From positions 41,320,250-41,384,249 of the forward strand of contig OZ020616.1 in the NCBI GenBank assembly GCA_963971575.1: 64,000 nucleotides of DNA, read 5' to 3'. Made by a program: the position numbers and the translations under genes. The first letter of the stretch is position 1. Each line of letters starts with the position of its first letter. The DNA is from Liopterus haemorrhoidalis. Lineage: Eukaryota; Arthropoda; Insecta; Coleoptera; Dytiscidae. Under the pieces are notes generated by a model, which saw only the letters and a program-made list of their open reading frames with translations, did not search any database and was not told the origin of the DNA. Positions 31,673 through 43,615 of this stretch are shown one piece after another.

Positions 31673-33302
31673 AGGCCTATGTTGTTTAGTACAACTTATA
31701 TCAGTCCTTTTTGTGTGTAAAACATAATCTTAAAAATACCTAAGAAGATTTGTCTATATTCACATTTATCTACAAAATAAAACCAAATACCGATATTTAC
31801 AGCGCAATTTTCTCCAAAACTACTCTTTTTATTACATTTCTCCTATTTTTACTCTGTTACACGTTTGAGGTGTCGTTTTAAGGAAGCCAGATTTCCACTT
31901 TACCTTATCTGAATCGAGTAATTAGTAGTTTAAAACAGTTTTATCATTTGACTGGGCGAATGTTTTAGTCGATGTGTCAGGGCGGAAAAAGGATCAACGC
32001 TCCTCTATATATAATTCTTTGGACCATATTTGGAAAGTGATGTATTTTCACTTGAAGAATAATGTTGTTTTATCAAGAGTAGGCAATCTTAAAAAAATGT
32101 ATATTTACATGAAAAAAAAAAAATGCCAATATTGTTTACAATGCAGTAATTTAAAAATTTATTTCTGTTCTGGTTAACAAATTGTATCTTCAACTCCCCG
32201 AGCAGCGCCATTTAATCTGCTAGTATTGTATCAAAATTGCGCCACTGGTTGTCGATCTCGTTTCGTTAAGGTTCATTAAGTTATAGAGTAATATTTGAAT
32301 ATGAGACAATGTATATTATTATGTTTCTAAGTATTATTTTAAGAGAGAGTTGAGTGCGAAATAAGATGAACTAGCAGTAGCTTGTAGCAGCTTGAATTCT
32401 GATTTTGTTTTGCTGTTGAATTAGATTTACCTGACATTTATAACAATGCGCCTATATTTAAAGGTCCAAACTTACAAAAGTGTTGTTCTTTGTTCTGCCT
32501 TTAAATAATTAATGCCTAGAAAAATTATTATTCCTGTTTCTAAATCAAATATATAGGAAAACAGATAAATTGTAACGTAGACTAATGTTTGGAGAACCTT
32601 AATTAACCATATTAAATTAATCTACATCTGATATTTCCTGACTACATATCAATCCGTGGTTCTATTGCTTCTTTTAATTAAAAATAAAGCAAATATCCAT
32701 TTTTTGGTTTAATAATATGAACATCGTCCTGTGAATACATACGTAAATAATCTCTTTGTACAAATAGTCCTTTAATTACCGTCTGCATCGTGTAAATAAT
32801 AAACTAAAGCGAGTTAATTGGATCTGACGCAGGTGAGTTGGTTCGGTCGGTTCTTGTCAGTCTCTACTTCATTATACGGCGGTCCCTCTGGTTCTCTATT
32901 CTCCCTTCTCTTCTCTCTCTTCCACTTTATCTCCTATTGCCTCTTATTCATATGCATTTATACATACGCTAAAACTAGAACACTAAATGCTCAGACGGTT
33001 TAGTGGTTTACATAGTTATTTAACTAATTTAGGGTCAAACAATCGTTCATTTTCAAAAATGGAGAAACATAATTCGCATTCACAAAAAGAACTATATCTG
33101 TCAGAAGAAACTATATACGAAGTTAAAAAAATTGCGGACTAGCATAATAAATTTTTAGTAATAAGAAATTATTTTACACTTAATTATCACATTCGAAATA
33201 TCATAAAACTGGGTGGACTTGACCAAAAAGATTAAAAAAAATGATTATTTGCAGAGTAACTATCTTTTCAAATTATCAATTATGTATATATATATATATA
33301 TA
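31673..33302. other. Spacer without recognised genes
   Basis: AT-rich. A pure TA run occurs at 33287-33301. I see no protein similarity or paired transposon ends. Confidence 0.4.
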
Positions 33303-33640
33303 CAGTTCTGTACTTTTCAGTCGTACCAACACCAACTTTTTAGTTTTTGTTTACAACTTAACTTTTAGTAGTTTATTAAGTTCAACAATTATATGATCTA
33401 AATAAACTTCTTATCAACTTAATAAACTACTAAAAGTTAAGTTGTAAACAAAAACTAAAAAGTTGGTATTGGTACGACTGAAAAGTACAGAACTGTCAAT
33501 CAAAAATTTGACCGGGGGTAGTTTTGGATGACAGTTCTGTACTTTTCAGTCGTACCAACACCAACTTTTTAGTTTTTGTTTAAAACTTAACTTTTAGTAG
33601 TTTATTAAGTTGATAAAAAGTTTATTTAGATCATATAATT
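33303..33640. repeat. Foldback element: palindromic 254-bp unit plus a third arm
   Basis: Three related arms. Arm A (33303-33382) reads CAGTTCTGTACTTTTCAGTC onward. Arm B (33387-33498) is the complement of the same sequence and extends to AATTATATGATCTAAATAAA. Arm C (about 33529-33640) repeats it forward, ending TTTAGATCATATAATT. B and C form an almost perfect inverted repeat with about 112-bp arms and a roughly 30-bp spacer (ATCAAAAATTTGACCGGGGG...). A and B form another with a short loop. No coding. This is a MITE-like or foldback element with a partial extra copy. Confidence 0.88.
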
Positions 33641-35289
33641 AAATATAAACTTAGCACAATTAAACAATATTTATAAATTGGTTTACTATAACCAAATTGT
33701 TGTCTGCCATCTGAACCTAAAAAGTTGGCAATGAAAAGTAATAAGAGATGGAAGGTATAAAATATGTCACTGTCTCTTATTTTATTCCCCCACTATAATC
33801 TGTAATATCAAAAGTTCAGAGTTGGATAGTATTGAAAAAAGTATTATTGAAAGATGTATAATGTAGAATGGACTTAAGGACAGCATTCTGTTAACAAACC
33901 TACAAAACCCTGAAATGTGTGTAAATTCACACTTCACATAATTTTTTACGGCTTGTCTCAGGCGTCACAATTGAAAAAACGGCCCTGAATATTTAAACCT
34001 TCACTTAAATGTACTAATTAATTAAGTAAAATCGACAAATTCAGTGGAAGAATAAATTGGTCCGTAATTAGATTTGTTCTTTTTATGTACAAACAATCAT
34101 TCTGCAATTTAGTTCAGAACTGTCGCCGTCATCAGTATTATTCTTACGGGAACTCTAAGTTAATTGACACTAGATTGACATCCAGTGACGTCACACAGTG
34201 AACGAGTTATTTCGAAAGTAAATAGTTCAGTGAAAATAGGTTGCAGGTGCTCAATGGGATTTATGTGCTACTAATTGGGCTTACATATCGCCAATATTCG
34301 ATTACCTATTTGCACGGATTGTGAACTAAATCTAGATATATTGAATATCGGACTTTGAATGAAGCTGAAAGAATCTCTTGAAAGCTCCTTACGAATTATC
34401 TATGCTACATTGATTGGGGATATAAGGAAGTGAATAAGATTTTTATATTGCATAAGGAAATATATTTTAGATTTTCTGGACAATTTTACAGTTTGAAATA
34501 TTAAGGTTTAAAATTGACTCAAAACTAGAAAAATTTAACTTTATATATAAAATTGATGTACCGTAAAACAGGGTGAACTTAACCAGTTTTTAGGTTCAAA
34601 TTATCATAGCTTTGTAAACGTTAATAATTGTTGTATTTTTTGTATACTTGGACATACTGAAGCCCTCTATCAATAATTATAACTTTTTTGGACGTTAGGA
34701 ATGTTTTCTTTTTTTTTTTAATCTTGTCTTGTCAAGTTTACCCCGTCTGGGGGGAACTTGCTCAGAGAAAAACATTTTAATAACATCTATAAATTCCAAA
34801 AATTATTCCTACTAACAAAATAAGTCTAAATATGCAAGAAATATATTTTTATTGAATTTTTTATAATTCCTGTATGTACCTATACGGATTTTTCCTGCAT
34901 TTGCTTCGTATTCATGTCTTTATTTAATTAATAAGAAATATATTGATAAATGTCTTCTAATTTTTTAATTTCAGAAACATATTTCTCACTATTAATAATA
35001 TATGTTATTTGATTCAAGTATTTCACTATTATTTAAACTAAATTAAACGTAATTTAAACTTAAATTGATCAAACAATAGCGTGAATTATGACGTATAATA
35101 ATAGGCGGCACCTATTGAATACTACACACTACACTCTACACACATGAACTCGATTATCAACTATTAAAAAAAATTTATTGTATTTTTAATTTAAAAAAAG
35201 ACACACTACCTTAGCCATAAATATAAAATCCATAATATTATTCGCCACAATTTAATGAAAAAAAAAAAAAAAAAATACTGTTAAAACAC
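33641..35289. other. Spacer, includes one R-II end fragment
   Basis: At 33903-33945 lies an isolated R-II end on the minus strand (CCTACAAAACCCTGAAATGTG then TTCACACTTCACAT). At 34557-34590 GTACCGTAAAACAGGGTGAA resembles the end of a small DNA transposon, and ACCCCGTCTGGGG near 34740 could be a partner, but the pairing is poor. No genes. Confidence 0.4.
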
Positions 35290-36062
35290 AAAAACTATAA
35301 TATTTTCTAAAAACGAAATCTGATCAAAAGTGCCTCTCGTACGTTTCTAGTTTAGATCAATATACATTACTTAGAACGTTTTCAGGTTTCAAGTTAACCC
35401 CTTTGTGTTTAAAGGGTGTGAGAAAAAATTTTTTGTACATTTTTGAAAAAAATCGTATTAAAATAAAAAAGTTCAAAGAAACTGAATTCCGTTCCATATT
35501 CTACGTCTTAAGGGCTTTCTTTGATACCACACAATGAATATAAAAAAATAATTATTTTTTCAACAAGAAAAAAAAAATTATATTTTTCGAAAAACTAATC
35601 TGATCAAAAATTGTTGAACTATTCCGGTTTCTATCAATGTACATTATGTAGATTTATTTTCAGATTATTAGATCAACTCCTCTGGGAGATAGGGTGGGGG
35701 ACAAACGTTTTTGCCATATTTTTGGAGAAAATCCAATAAAAAAATTGATTTTTCAAAAATAAAAATTACACGTTTAAAGAAACTTATTTCCATTCCGTAT
35801 TCTACGTTTCAAGGGCTTTCTTTTGATACCACATAATGAATTTTAAAAAAATTATTATTTTTTCAACAAGACAAAAAAAAATATTTTTCGAAAAACTAAT
35901 CTGTCTAAAATTCTTGTTGAACTATTCTGGATTCCATCAATGTACAGTATGTAGATTTATTTTCAGATTATTATATCAACTCCTCTGGGAGATAGGGTGG
36001 GGGACTAAAGTTTTTGCCCTATTTGGCGAATATCCAATAAATAATTGATTTTTCAAAAATAA
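35290..36062 (+). repeat. Tandem array made from the middle of R-II (about 2.6 units)
   Basis: Three consecutive units start at about 35290, 35583 and 35884, with spacings of about 280 and 301 bp. Each has AAATCTGATCAAAA or AACTAATCTG, then ATCAATATACATTA or ATCAATGTACA, a GGGTGTGAG/GGGTGGGGGAC block, ATTTTTCAAAAATAAAAATT, GGGCTTTCTTTGATACCAC and a T-rich TTTTTTCAACAAGA. The second and third are much closer to each other than to the first. All align to the AATCTGATC–GATACC part of R-II copies a and b. Confidence 0.8.
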
Positions 36063-37298
36063 AAATTACACTTTCAAAGCGAGCGAGCTGATCACCAAGT
36101 TGCTGCAACCACCATTATATACTTATAATACAAGAAAAAACGTTATAATGGGACATATCATAAGACAAATTAATATTTTGCAACAAATCCTTATTCACCA
36201 ATCAGAGTGACGGAATAACTTATACGGTCACTTATCTGAAGTGCCGTTGGCCAGATAAGATATTCTGGTGTTTATTCCGATTTTTTTTGCTATCCTGGTG
36301 ATATCCGAGTATTGTAAAATCGATTTTTTGACTTTATACCAGGAATTGCCTTATCCGAAGTTTATCTATTGATTGTAAAGGTGGTCCTAATTAATATATA
36401 TTTAATACTTGAAAATAAGTACTCGTACATGGATAACTTCGACGCTAGTAGTCATAAATACTATGCACCATTTTAAATATCCTAACAATTTTTGTTTTAT
36501 CTTTATTTCTATCCATATATTATTACTATAGAAACTAAATCCATGGTTAAAATTTCCTTTTTATGACCAAGTCGTATGTCTTGAATGATTTTGAATTATC
36601 GAACTTTTTGACAATTTCCTATAATGGAACAATGAAATAAATAACATCCCAAGTGAATTATGTCCCGGATAGAAGAATGGAAAGGTTTTAGAGGCAAGCG
36701 GATGTTAAGGAATCCAAAAAGGTGTGTCAGAATAAAAATAAATGGCTCTGATATGTAAAGGACCTAACTTCAAGTTGGTTATGGTAATTTACGAGGTTTA
36801 TAACCTGAATGTTGTGTTCAAGTTTAGTTATGTTGCCAAACAAGGAAACAGTTTGGCATGAATATGAGTTGCTTGTACTTACAGTATAATCAAATCAAAA
36901 CACATTCATATACTCATATAATTTAGTTATGGAGGGAGTTCACTAAGACGTAAAACGTAGTTTACCTGAGGCTATGTTCAGACGATGCTTCTTTATTTTT
37001 ATGAGACTCTATATGCTCTAGAATGTCTCTAAGATACAGATTATAACTGCAGACTGCAGTATTATATGCGCCTCATTTCGACACAAAAGGACAGTTTGAT
37101 AAAACGAAATTAAATATTCGTGGATAAATTTACACCAAATCCTTGGTTTATGATTTGGATGGAATCAATGAAAAATGAAGGAACCGCAAAAATGAAAATA
37201 TTCGAATTATGTATCCCAAGCTGAGTAGGAAATGGAAACAGATATGATTACAGGGGATAGGTCATAATCAGGGCTGATATTCAGGTGGTACGTACAGA
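36063..37298. other. Spacer, possible SINE remnant at its start
   Basis: AAGCGAGCGAGCTGATCACC at 36077-36096 is, on the minus strand, similar to the box A part of the tRNA-derived fragment near 41096-41165. No box B is visible. The rest is AT-rich without recognised features. Confidence 0.35.
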
Positions 37299-37300
37299 TA

Positions 37301-38577
37301 CGAGGGTTACCTTTTATATTTTTACAAATGACCACTAGATGGCAATATTGACATGTGTCATTACTATGTCTATTCGTAAAATTTGACATTTTTTATAGTG
37401 AAATTAGTGGCAGATTATAAATTGACCGAGTAGTTAGTTGAAAACGAGGGTTTTAAAAAAAAGTTTGTGAAAAAATGGATATTACTCGTGAAGGTTATCG
37501 TTGGATGATTTTTTACGATTTTAGTAAAGGCCTAACTCAACAATGCATAGATTCGCTTTGTTCAACTTTTGGTAATGAAGCACCATAAGAAAAGACTGTT
37601 TACAATTGGTTTGCAGAATTTCGTCGTGGTCGTGCGTCCGTCAGTGATGAATCTCGTGAAGGCCGACCAAAATCGGTTGTGATTCAAAAAAAAACATCGA
37701 TTCTGTGCGCCAAATGATTGAAGAAGATCGGCATGTGACTTACCGTGAGATAGAGGCATCCTTTGGCATATCGCAAACTGCAATACATTCGATTTTGCAT
37801 GAACATTTAGCTGTGAAATAGATCTGTTCCCGATGGATTCCGCATAATTTGACTCAAGCTCAAAAAAGGCGTGTTGATTGATGTAAGGGAATGCTAAAAA
37901 ATTCAACCTTAGCACTGCAAAATCCGTATACAACATCGTAACAGGTGACGAAACTTGGATTTATTCATATGAACCGGAAACTAAGCAACAATCTACTGTT
38001 TGGGTCTTCCAACATGAACCGAAACCCACAAAATTTGTTCGTTAACGAAGCACCCAAGAAAATGATCTCTTGTTTCTTTTGCTGTACTGGACATGTCGCA
38101 ACCATTCCTTTAGAGGATCGGAGAGGAGTTAATGCTGAATGGTATACAACAATTTGTTTGCCAGAAGTCATCAAGAAAAACAAACAAAAACGTCGCATCA
38201 TTCTTCATCATGACAATGCAAGCTCCCACACAGCACGTCAAACAATTGATTATTTGAAGAAGAAAAACATCGAATTAACGTCTCATTGTTCGTATTCATT
38301 TGATTTATCCCCTAACGACTTTTTATATTCCCCAATGTCAAACAAAAAATACGTGGACAGCGATTTTCATCACCTCAAGAAGCTGCTGAAGCATTCGAAA
38401 GCCATGTTTTTGAGATACCAACTTCAGAGTGGAAAAAATGTTTCGAGAATTGATTTGAACGCATGTAAAAGAGTAGAAATCTTAAAGGCGAATATTTTGA
38501 AACCCAATAAAATAGTTTGTTCCAAAAAAATTTTGACTTTCTTAAGTTTTTTGTAAAAACTTAAAAGGTAGCCCCCG
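37301..38577 (+). mobile_element. Full-length mariner element (1277 bp), second family
   Basis: The ends read CGAGGGTTACCTTTTA on the left and CGGGGGCTACCTTTTA (complement) on the right, flanked by TA at 37299-37300 and 38578-38579. The size is canonical. The gene on the plus strand fills the interior but is heavily broken, so this copy is older than the mariner at 10086. Confidence 0.93.
37475..38560 (+). pseudogene. Mariner transposase (DD34D), many lesions
   Basis: Starts MDITREGYRWMIFYDFSKGL and shows KTVYNWFAEFRRGRASVSDE and VTYREIEASFGISQTAIHSI in the HTH regions, then the linker SRWIPHNLTQAQK. Catalytic motifs are present: VTGDETWIYSYEPETKQQST, RIILHHDNASSHTARQ, and SFDLSPNDFLYSP, so all three Asp residues survive. 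Lesions include stops at AP-stop-EK near 37587, VK-stop-IC near 37819 and VD-stop-CK near 37879. Frameshifts lie at the A-run near 37686, near 37915 and near 38040. The longest surviving frame (37945-38556) covers most of the catalytic domain. Confidence 0.92.
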
Positions 38578-38579
38578 TA

Positions 38580-39968
38580 TAACATCCTTAGACTGCACAT
38601 ACTGGGTTTAAATGTGTAATGATTTCCACTGATTTTGTATCTAGTTTTTTTTTCGTATTTATAGTTTCTAATTCGGTCTTATATCAAATTACCTTCAATT
38701 TTTGTTAGAGCTTCTTATTTTGAAGCTATACTTTTCGTAGTACTCCAATACTCAGAGGTGCATGTCACTATATACTATCACTTTATCGAAGATTTCTACC
38801 TTGATATTGGTTGGTATATCTTTCTTGGTTAAAAACTATGTTATGCTATTAAATTTTCCAGAAACGCCTACGCTTTCCATAATTTCCTCGTTCATATTTC
38901 CATATTCTCAAAATATTGTGCTTAGATATTTAAATGCTTGTATACAATGTGTTAAAAATAAATATTGTTTGCGTTAATTTTAATAATAAACAACTTAACA
39001 TAATAAAAAGTAACAGTTAACAAGTTTCGTTTTGTTATCTTTCTCTCGCTTTTCTTGGATCAGATAATTCATATTCGTATTCAAAAGTAAATTTCAAGAG
39101 AGAAAAACCTAAATTGATTTTGTGCATGAGTACTTATGGTAATCTAACAAGGTGATTTAAATAAAAGTGGAGGGTTTTTACCATTCAGTGTTCAGTTCGA
39201 TGGTACATAATTGATACGATGTGTCCAAAGTGTGTCGTCACAAACCTTTATCAATTTACTACAGTTTAATTCAGTTTGTCATTTAACTAGTGTAATCACA
39301 TTAGCGTTCATAATGGACATGATGGCATCAAATGTTGGACGAATTGTGGCAATAAAACTGTTTACACGTAATTATTTATGGTAATATTATACTGATTGAT
39401 AATAAATTCTATTATCTTTTTTATGGAGCTTGTGTTTTTTATTATAATTGCAGAGGTGAATGCACTAAAATTACATTTTATGAGTCATAATTTTATCTGA
39501 TTTTATATAGCACATCAGAATGGCTTATACAAGTCAACATAAATACATATATGGATTAACTGCATCATTGAGTAGAGGTCTATCATCATGGTCATCAACC
39601 TAGGTTCACTCAGTGACAACTACGAATCATGTACATATATTAAAAATGTGGAAAGACCAATAAATCACTAATAGAACTAAAATTATGCTCAGGAAAACGC
39701 TTCTTATTCCTCGCATGATATACGAGTATGTTCTGAATCATAGCTGACGAGGAAAAAATATATGAATTACAGAAATTGATTCAAGATGTGGTCCTGGCGA
39801 AGGCTTCTAAAAGTAGTATGGACAGAAATGAGACCTTTCTTTATTATTTCGTATGGCATAATGACTATGCCTATTTTCTGTGCCTATGACTGTGCCTATT
39901 TTCAGGCCGCGACGAGCACCCTCTAACAACTATTTGTTTACGGTAACCGACCGCGGACTTTTTGTGTC
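38580..39968. other. Spacer without recognised genes
   Basis: AT-rich, no protein similarity. A hydrophobic open frame of 71 codons at 38762-38977 is not supported by anything else. Confidence 0.4.
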
Positions 39969-39976
39969 CTCTGTAG

Positions 39977-40983
39977 TAGCGTTTCTCAACCGGGGGGCCG
40001 CGAAGTCAGACAAGATCCAAACATGAAAATATAATAGAAATGCGCTCAATCATGCAAGTTATAAATTTTATTCATATTTATAAATACGAGTACCTCATAT
40101 TTATATTCATAAAAATATACCTTTCATGACATGAATAAAATAATTCTTATTTATTTTATTATTATATCTAATAATTATTTTGACAACTAATTTAATCTGC
40201 AAGCTATTTCAAAAGTTTAAGCGGAACTAAATGGAATTTAAATGTTCTAAAGTTGTCACTAGCTAACTTTACAATGAGTAAAATGGGTTTTTCCTAAGCA
40301 AAATTCCTAGATTTGAAAATCTAGTTCGGCTAAAACCAAAGAAACCGACTATAAGTAAACTATATCAAGGTCAAATAAAGTGTATGTGTCGGTTGATGCG
40401 TTTCTATGGCAATGATTCGCTTTGAAGGTACTTGAAGTTCTTTGTAAGTTGTACTTTGAAGTAGGTACAACTTGAAAGTGCAATATTTTTTATTATATTT
40501 ATTATTTTATTTTTATTACTCTCCGAGCTACAGATAACTCAAGAGTAAGGATGCGAATGTGTTTAAATCAAAATGGGAAGCACTTTAAACACTTTTAAAT
40601 AAAAATACTTTACTTTCAAGTCGATATAATCGTCATATAAATTTATCAAAGTTTTTTGTCAACCGTAAAAGATGTTAAAAAAATGTTTGAGGAAAAGTTG
40701 TTTCTTTTGAAAAGCTCTATCCAAAAATACCCAATTGCAATACGTTCCCATTTAAAAATTTGAAATTGTCCGGTTTATTACGGAAAATTTCAATACTTTT
40801 TGGAATTAAATTTTTTGGATAAATTTTAGTTTTTGGATAAATTTTTCCCAACTTGCTAACACGTCATCTTTTCGAAAAAAATCGTGTTCTCTCTATCTTG
40901 ATATAGGGGGTATATAGGGGGGCCGCAGACAATTTTTACATAATTTAGGGGGGTCCCATATCAGAAAAGGTTGAGAAACACTG
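39977..40983. mobile_element. Non-autonomous hAT element (1007 bp)
   Basis: Left end TAGCGTTTCTCAACCGGG, right end complement CAGTGTTTCTCAACC, with a perfect 8-bp duplication CTCTGTAG (39969-39976 and 40984-40991). GGGGGGCCGCG follows each end. The first base of the left end is T in place of the usual C, probably decay. No transposase coding is present. The termini match those of the hAT at 42488-43607, so both belong to one family. Confidence 0.92.
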
Positions 40984-41095
40984 CTCTGTAGCGCGTCCCA
41001 TTTGCACGAATGTTAATTCAGAGATGTAGATATAAATTTTAAGGAAGGCTGAGTGTGCCTACGATTGCAACGGACAAGATTATTTTGAAAAATGT

Positions 41096-41165
41096 TTTTA
41101 TCCATACTGGGGTCGATCTCACGATCCCACACATGCAAAGCGAGTGAGCTGACTACTACGCTTCT
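41096..41165 (-). repeat. tRNA-derived SINE fragment
   Basis: On the minus strand: GCGTAGTAGTCAGCTCACTC (box A-like), then GCTTTGCATGTGTGGGATCG and TGAGATCGACCCCAG (box B-like). This layout is the tRNA-related head of a SINE, not a functional tRNA: the T-arm is imperfect and the anticodon arm does not fold well. The body and tail of the SINE cannot be delimited. Confidence 0.5.
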
Positions 41166-41169
41166 GAAA

Positions 41170-42479
41170 TCGCAAGAAGATCTAGTTCCTCAGAAAGGAA
41201 AACCAAGCCCTCAATTTCGAAAGAATTAAAAAAAAAAAAAACTATATCTAATTTTTTATCCATGTACAACAACGAAGTAGTGACAATATACATTCAAATA
41301 CATAAAAACAAAGACAATAGACAACATACAAAGATTATTTTTATAAGGCAAATTTGATTGAAGGAAGTTTCGTGATCGCTGTTCTTCTCTATGTATTGGC
41401 AGGGTGACTCCTACGTCGATTCTCTTGAGAATTCCATTCAAGAGTCACTCTAGTAACATCAGTTGGGTTTCTCCGTAGAATAATGCCAGTCCATTGACAC
41501 TTTCTATTTTTTATTTTCCCTAAAATTTTTGCGTTAGTTATTATAACGATCATTATTTAAGACTTTGTATTGTTGTTTGATTTGTATTATTCTTCGAAGA
41601 AATTTGTTAACCACTTGGAGTTTTTGCGTTGCATCCTGCGGGTTTTAAGTTTCACAACGGCAGAAGCAGATGGAGTGTACAAGAGTTTCATGTTTTATGA
41701 ATATCGGATTGTGATTGCCTTTTATTAACTTTTCAATACACTTATTCTTTCCAGATATTTATTAAATCCGTTTGTAATTCTATAGGATGATTTGTTTCTT
41801 ATCTATAATTTAGATTCATGTCTAGTCTTGAATATCCTACCACAATTTTGAGAAATTACATTTCTCACGATTTGAAGTTTAGATCTTTCCGTTATATTCT
41901 TTACGTTATCCAATTTTTGCTTCCATATTGCTGCCATTTGCATTTAGAAGTAGATGTAATTTTGCAAAACTTAATTGTTTCTTTCCTCGTCTTTTTCTCA
42001 GAATTCATTTAATAGTTCCATTAAGATAGTCGCAAATTTTCATTGTGTGGATTATGTCTATTATCTATAAGAAACCTAGTTATGATATAGGCTCATTGTT
42101 AATGATAATTTTTTACTTACTTCTTCTTCTTCAAGTGAAATAATGCTTCGAATGTTGTCCATTAACATGGTGATCTTAACTTTGAATGTTATAGTTCTGA
42201 TTAGATCAATGTTTGGCATCCCAAACCACTTAAGCTATGAAACAAGAATATTCAACGCCTTCCTACTGATCTCTTGCGATTAATTTTTTCTTCCATAATT
42301 AATTTCAATAAATGGTATTGAAAGTGAACCCTGATATTATAACTTCCTCTTTTCATTTTAAATATTAGTTGTAAATTTATTCCCATTTTTCTGACAATTT
42401 CTTCTTTATCTATAAACTAGCTTCGGTTTATAAAATACGTAATATTCATACATCATATTAAATTCCACATTTTGAAGTC
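41170..42479. other. Spacer without recognised genes
   Basis: AT-rich, with an A-run at about 41229-41240. No transposon ends, RNA genes or protein similarities recognised. Confidence 0.4.
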
Positions 42480-42713
42480 ACCTACACCAGTGTTTCTCAA
42501 CAGGTGGTCTGCGGACCACCAGTGGACCCCAGAAAAATTTTAGCGGCCCGCAAAAGTTTTCATATTGTTTTTTGCAGTTTTTTTGTTTCTTTTTATGCAC
42601 TTTTTTTATGTAAATAATTTAAATTTTATTTATTTTCTGTAAACTTTCTGTGATTTTCTACAAATAAAAAATATGTATTTATTAGCACATTAAATATATC
42701 TGTTTTCTTGCAA

Positions 42714-43518
42714 AAAATCAGCTGTGTCCACCACAGGACTAACCGCCATCACAAAGTACTTGTTTAATTTATGCTGCTTTATCAAAAAAATTCTCAAAAA
42801 AAAGTTGTGAGTTATTGCTTTTATAACAACTTTTTTGAAATAATTTTTTTCGAAATATTTCTCTGTTGTGAAATATTCGCAAAAATCTTAAAACCGACAC
42901 GAGTAAACTCCCATTTCTAGTTAACCGATTTTACCAAAAGTTGATCAACTCGTGCCATTGTTAGGAGAATCTGGCGTCAGTGTCTTGGTCGTCACCTTGA
43001 GGACTAATACGTGCAGCGGAGTTGTCTATGTTCCACTGCTTCCATATTTTGTGACTTCCAGCTTTTTTGTAACGAAAATTAACCCAGTTCCAATATTCAT
43101 TCGTCATGACAAATATTTCCTCATTATGAAAATGCAATGTTTGCATTTCGTAATCAGGCCACATACGTCAGACGCTGACGAATAGTTTTTAATCAGACAG
43201 CTGACCATCACAATGTCTATATGTCGTAATCCTGACCTACGATTACCTATGTGACAATATCAAGAGCTTAAATATGAAGTTTCATAAAAATTCTTTTAGC
43301 CGAATTTGCTCTGCATGTGTACACGGACCGACAGACAGACATACAGACAGACAGACAGACAGACAGAGAGGCAGACAGAGAGACAGACAGACAGACATCA
43401 TGCTAAAAATAGTCAAAACGTTATGTAGGGACTTCAATTCGTGGAGATCCATCGAAATCTCGAAATGTCAAAATCGGTATGATCACAGTACCTCCCTTAT
43501 ATATGTCGGCGGTCGGTA
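42714..43518 (+). repeat. Dispersed repeat R-I, copy C, interrupted
   Basis: Starts TCAGCTGTGTCCACCACAGG and runs through CTTTATCAAAAAAATTCTC and CACGAGTAAACTCCCATTTC to CGTGCCATTG at 42960. It resumes at ATATCAAGAGCTTAAATATG (43257) and continues through TCTGCATGTGTACACGGACC, a (GACA)n array at 43330-43400, ATCATGCTAAAAATAGTC and CCTCCCTTATATATG. The gap is filled by LTR-2 sequence. With the insert removed, it matches copy B closely. Confidence 0.88.
42961..43256 (-). mobile_element. LTR-2 copy C, truncated, inserted into R-I
   Basis: On the minus strand it starts TGTCACATAGGTAATC at 43256 and aligns to about the first 296 bp of LTR-2, ending at GACGCCAGATTCTCC. The remaining 250 bp or so of the LTR and the second target duplication are missing. 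The preserved flank is GATAT on the minus strand, ATAT being the presumed target. Confidence 0.85.
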
Positions 43519-43615
43519 AAAATGAACCAACAATTATTAGTAGAGATCCGCGTTAGAAAATTATATATTATACTGGTCCGCAGTGCATTTTTGGTTCAGA
43601 AACACTGATCTACGC

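Larger units (their letters stand above)
42488..43607. mobile_element. hAT element containing two nested insertions
   Basis: Both ends read CAGTGTTTCT inwards (left CAGTGTTTCTCAACAGG, right complement CAGTGTTTCTGAACC). The 8-bp flanks ACCTACAC and ATCTACGC match at 6 of 8 positions, consistent with an old target duplication. GGTCTGCGGACCACC lies just inside the left end and CTGGTCCGCAGTGC near the right end. About 800 of 1120 bp is an R-I copy, which itself holds a piece of LTR-2. The ends match the hAT at 39977-40983. Confidence 0.88.

Noticed and set aside
35290..36062. CRISPR-like array
   Set aside because: Units are about 300 bp and diverged, with no short identical repeats or unique spacers. 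No CRISPR structure exists anywhere in the window.
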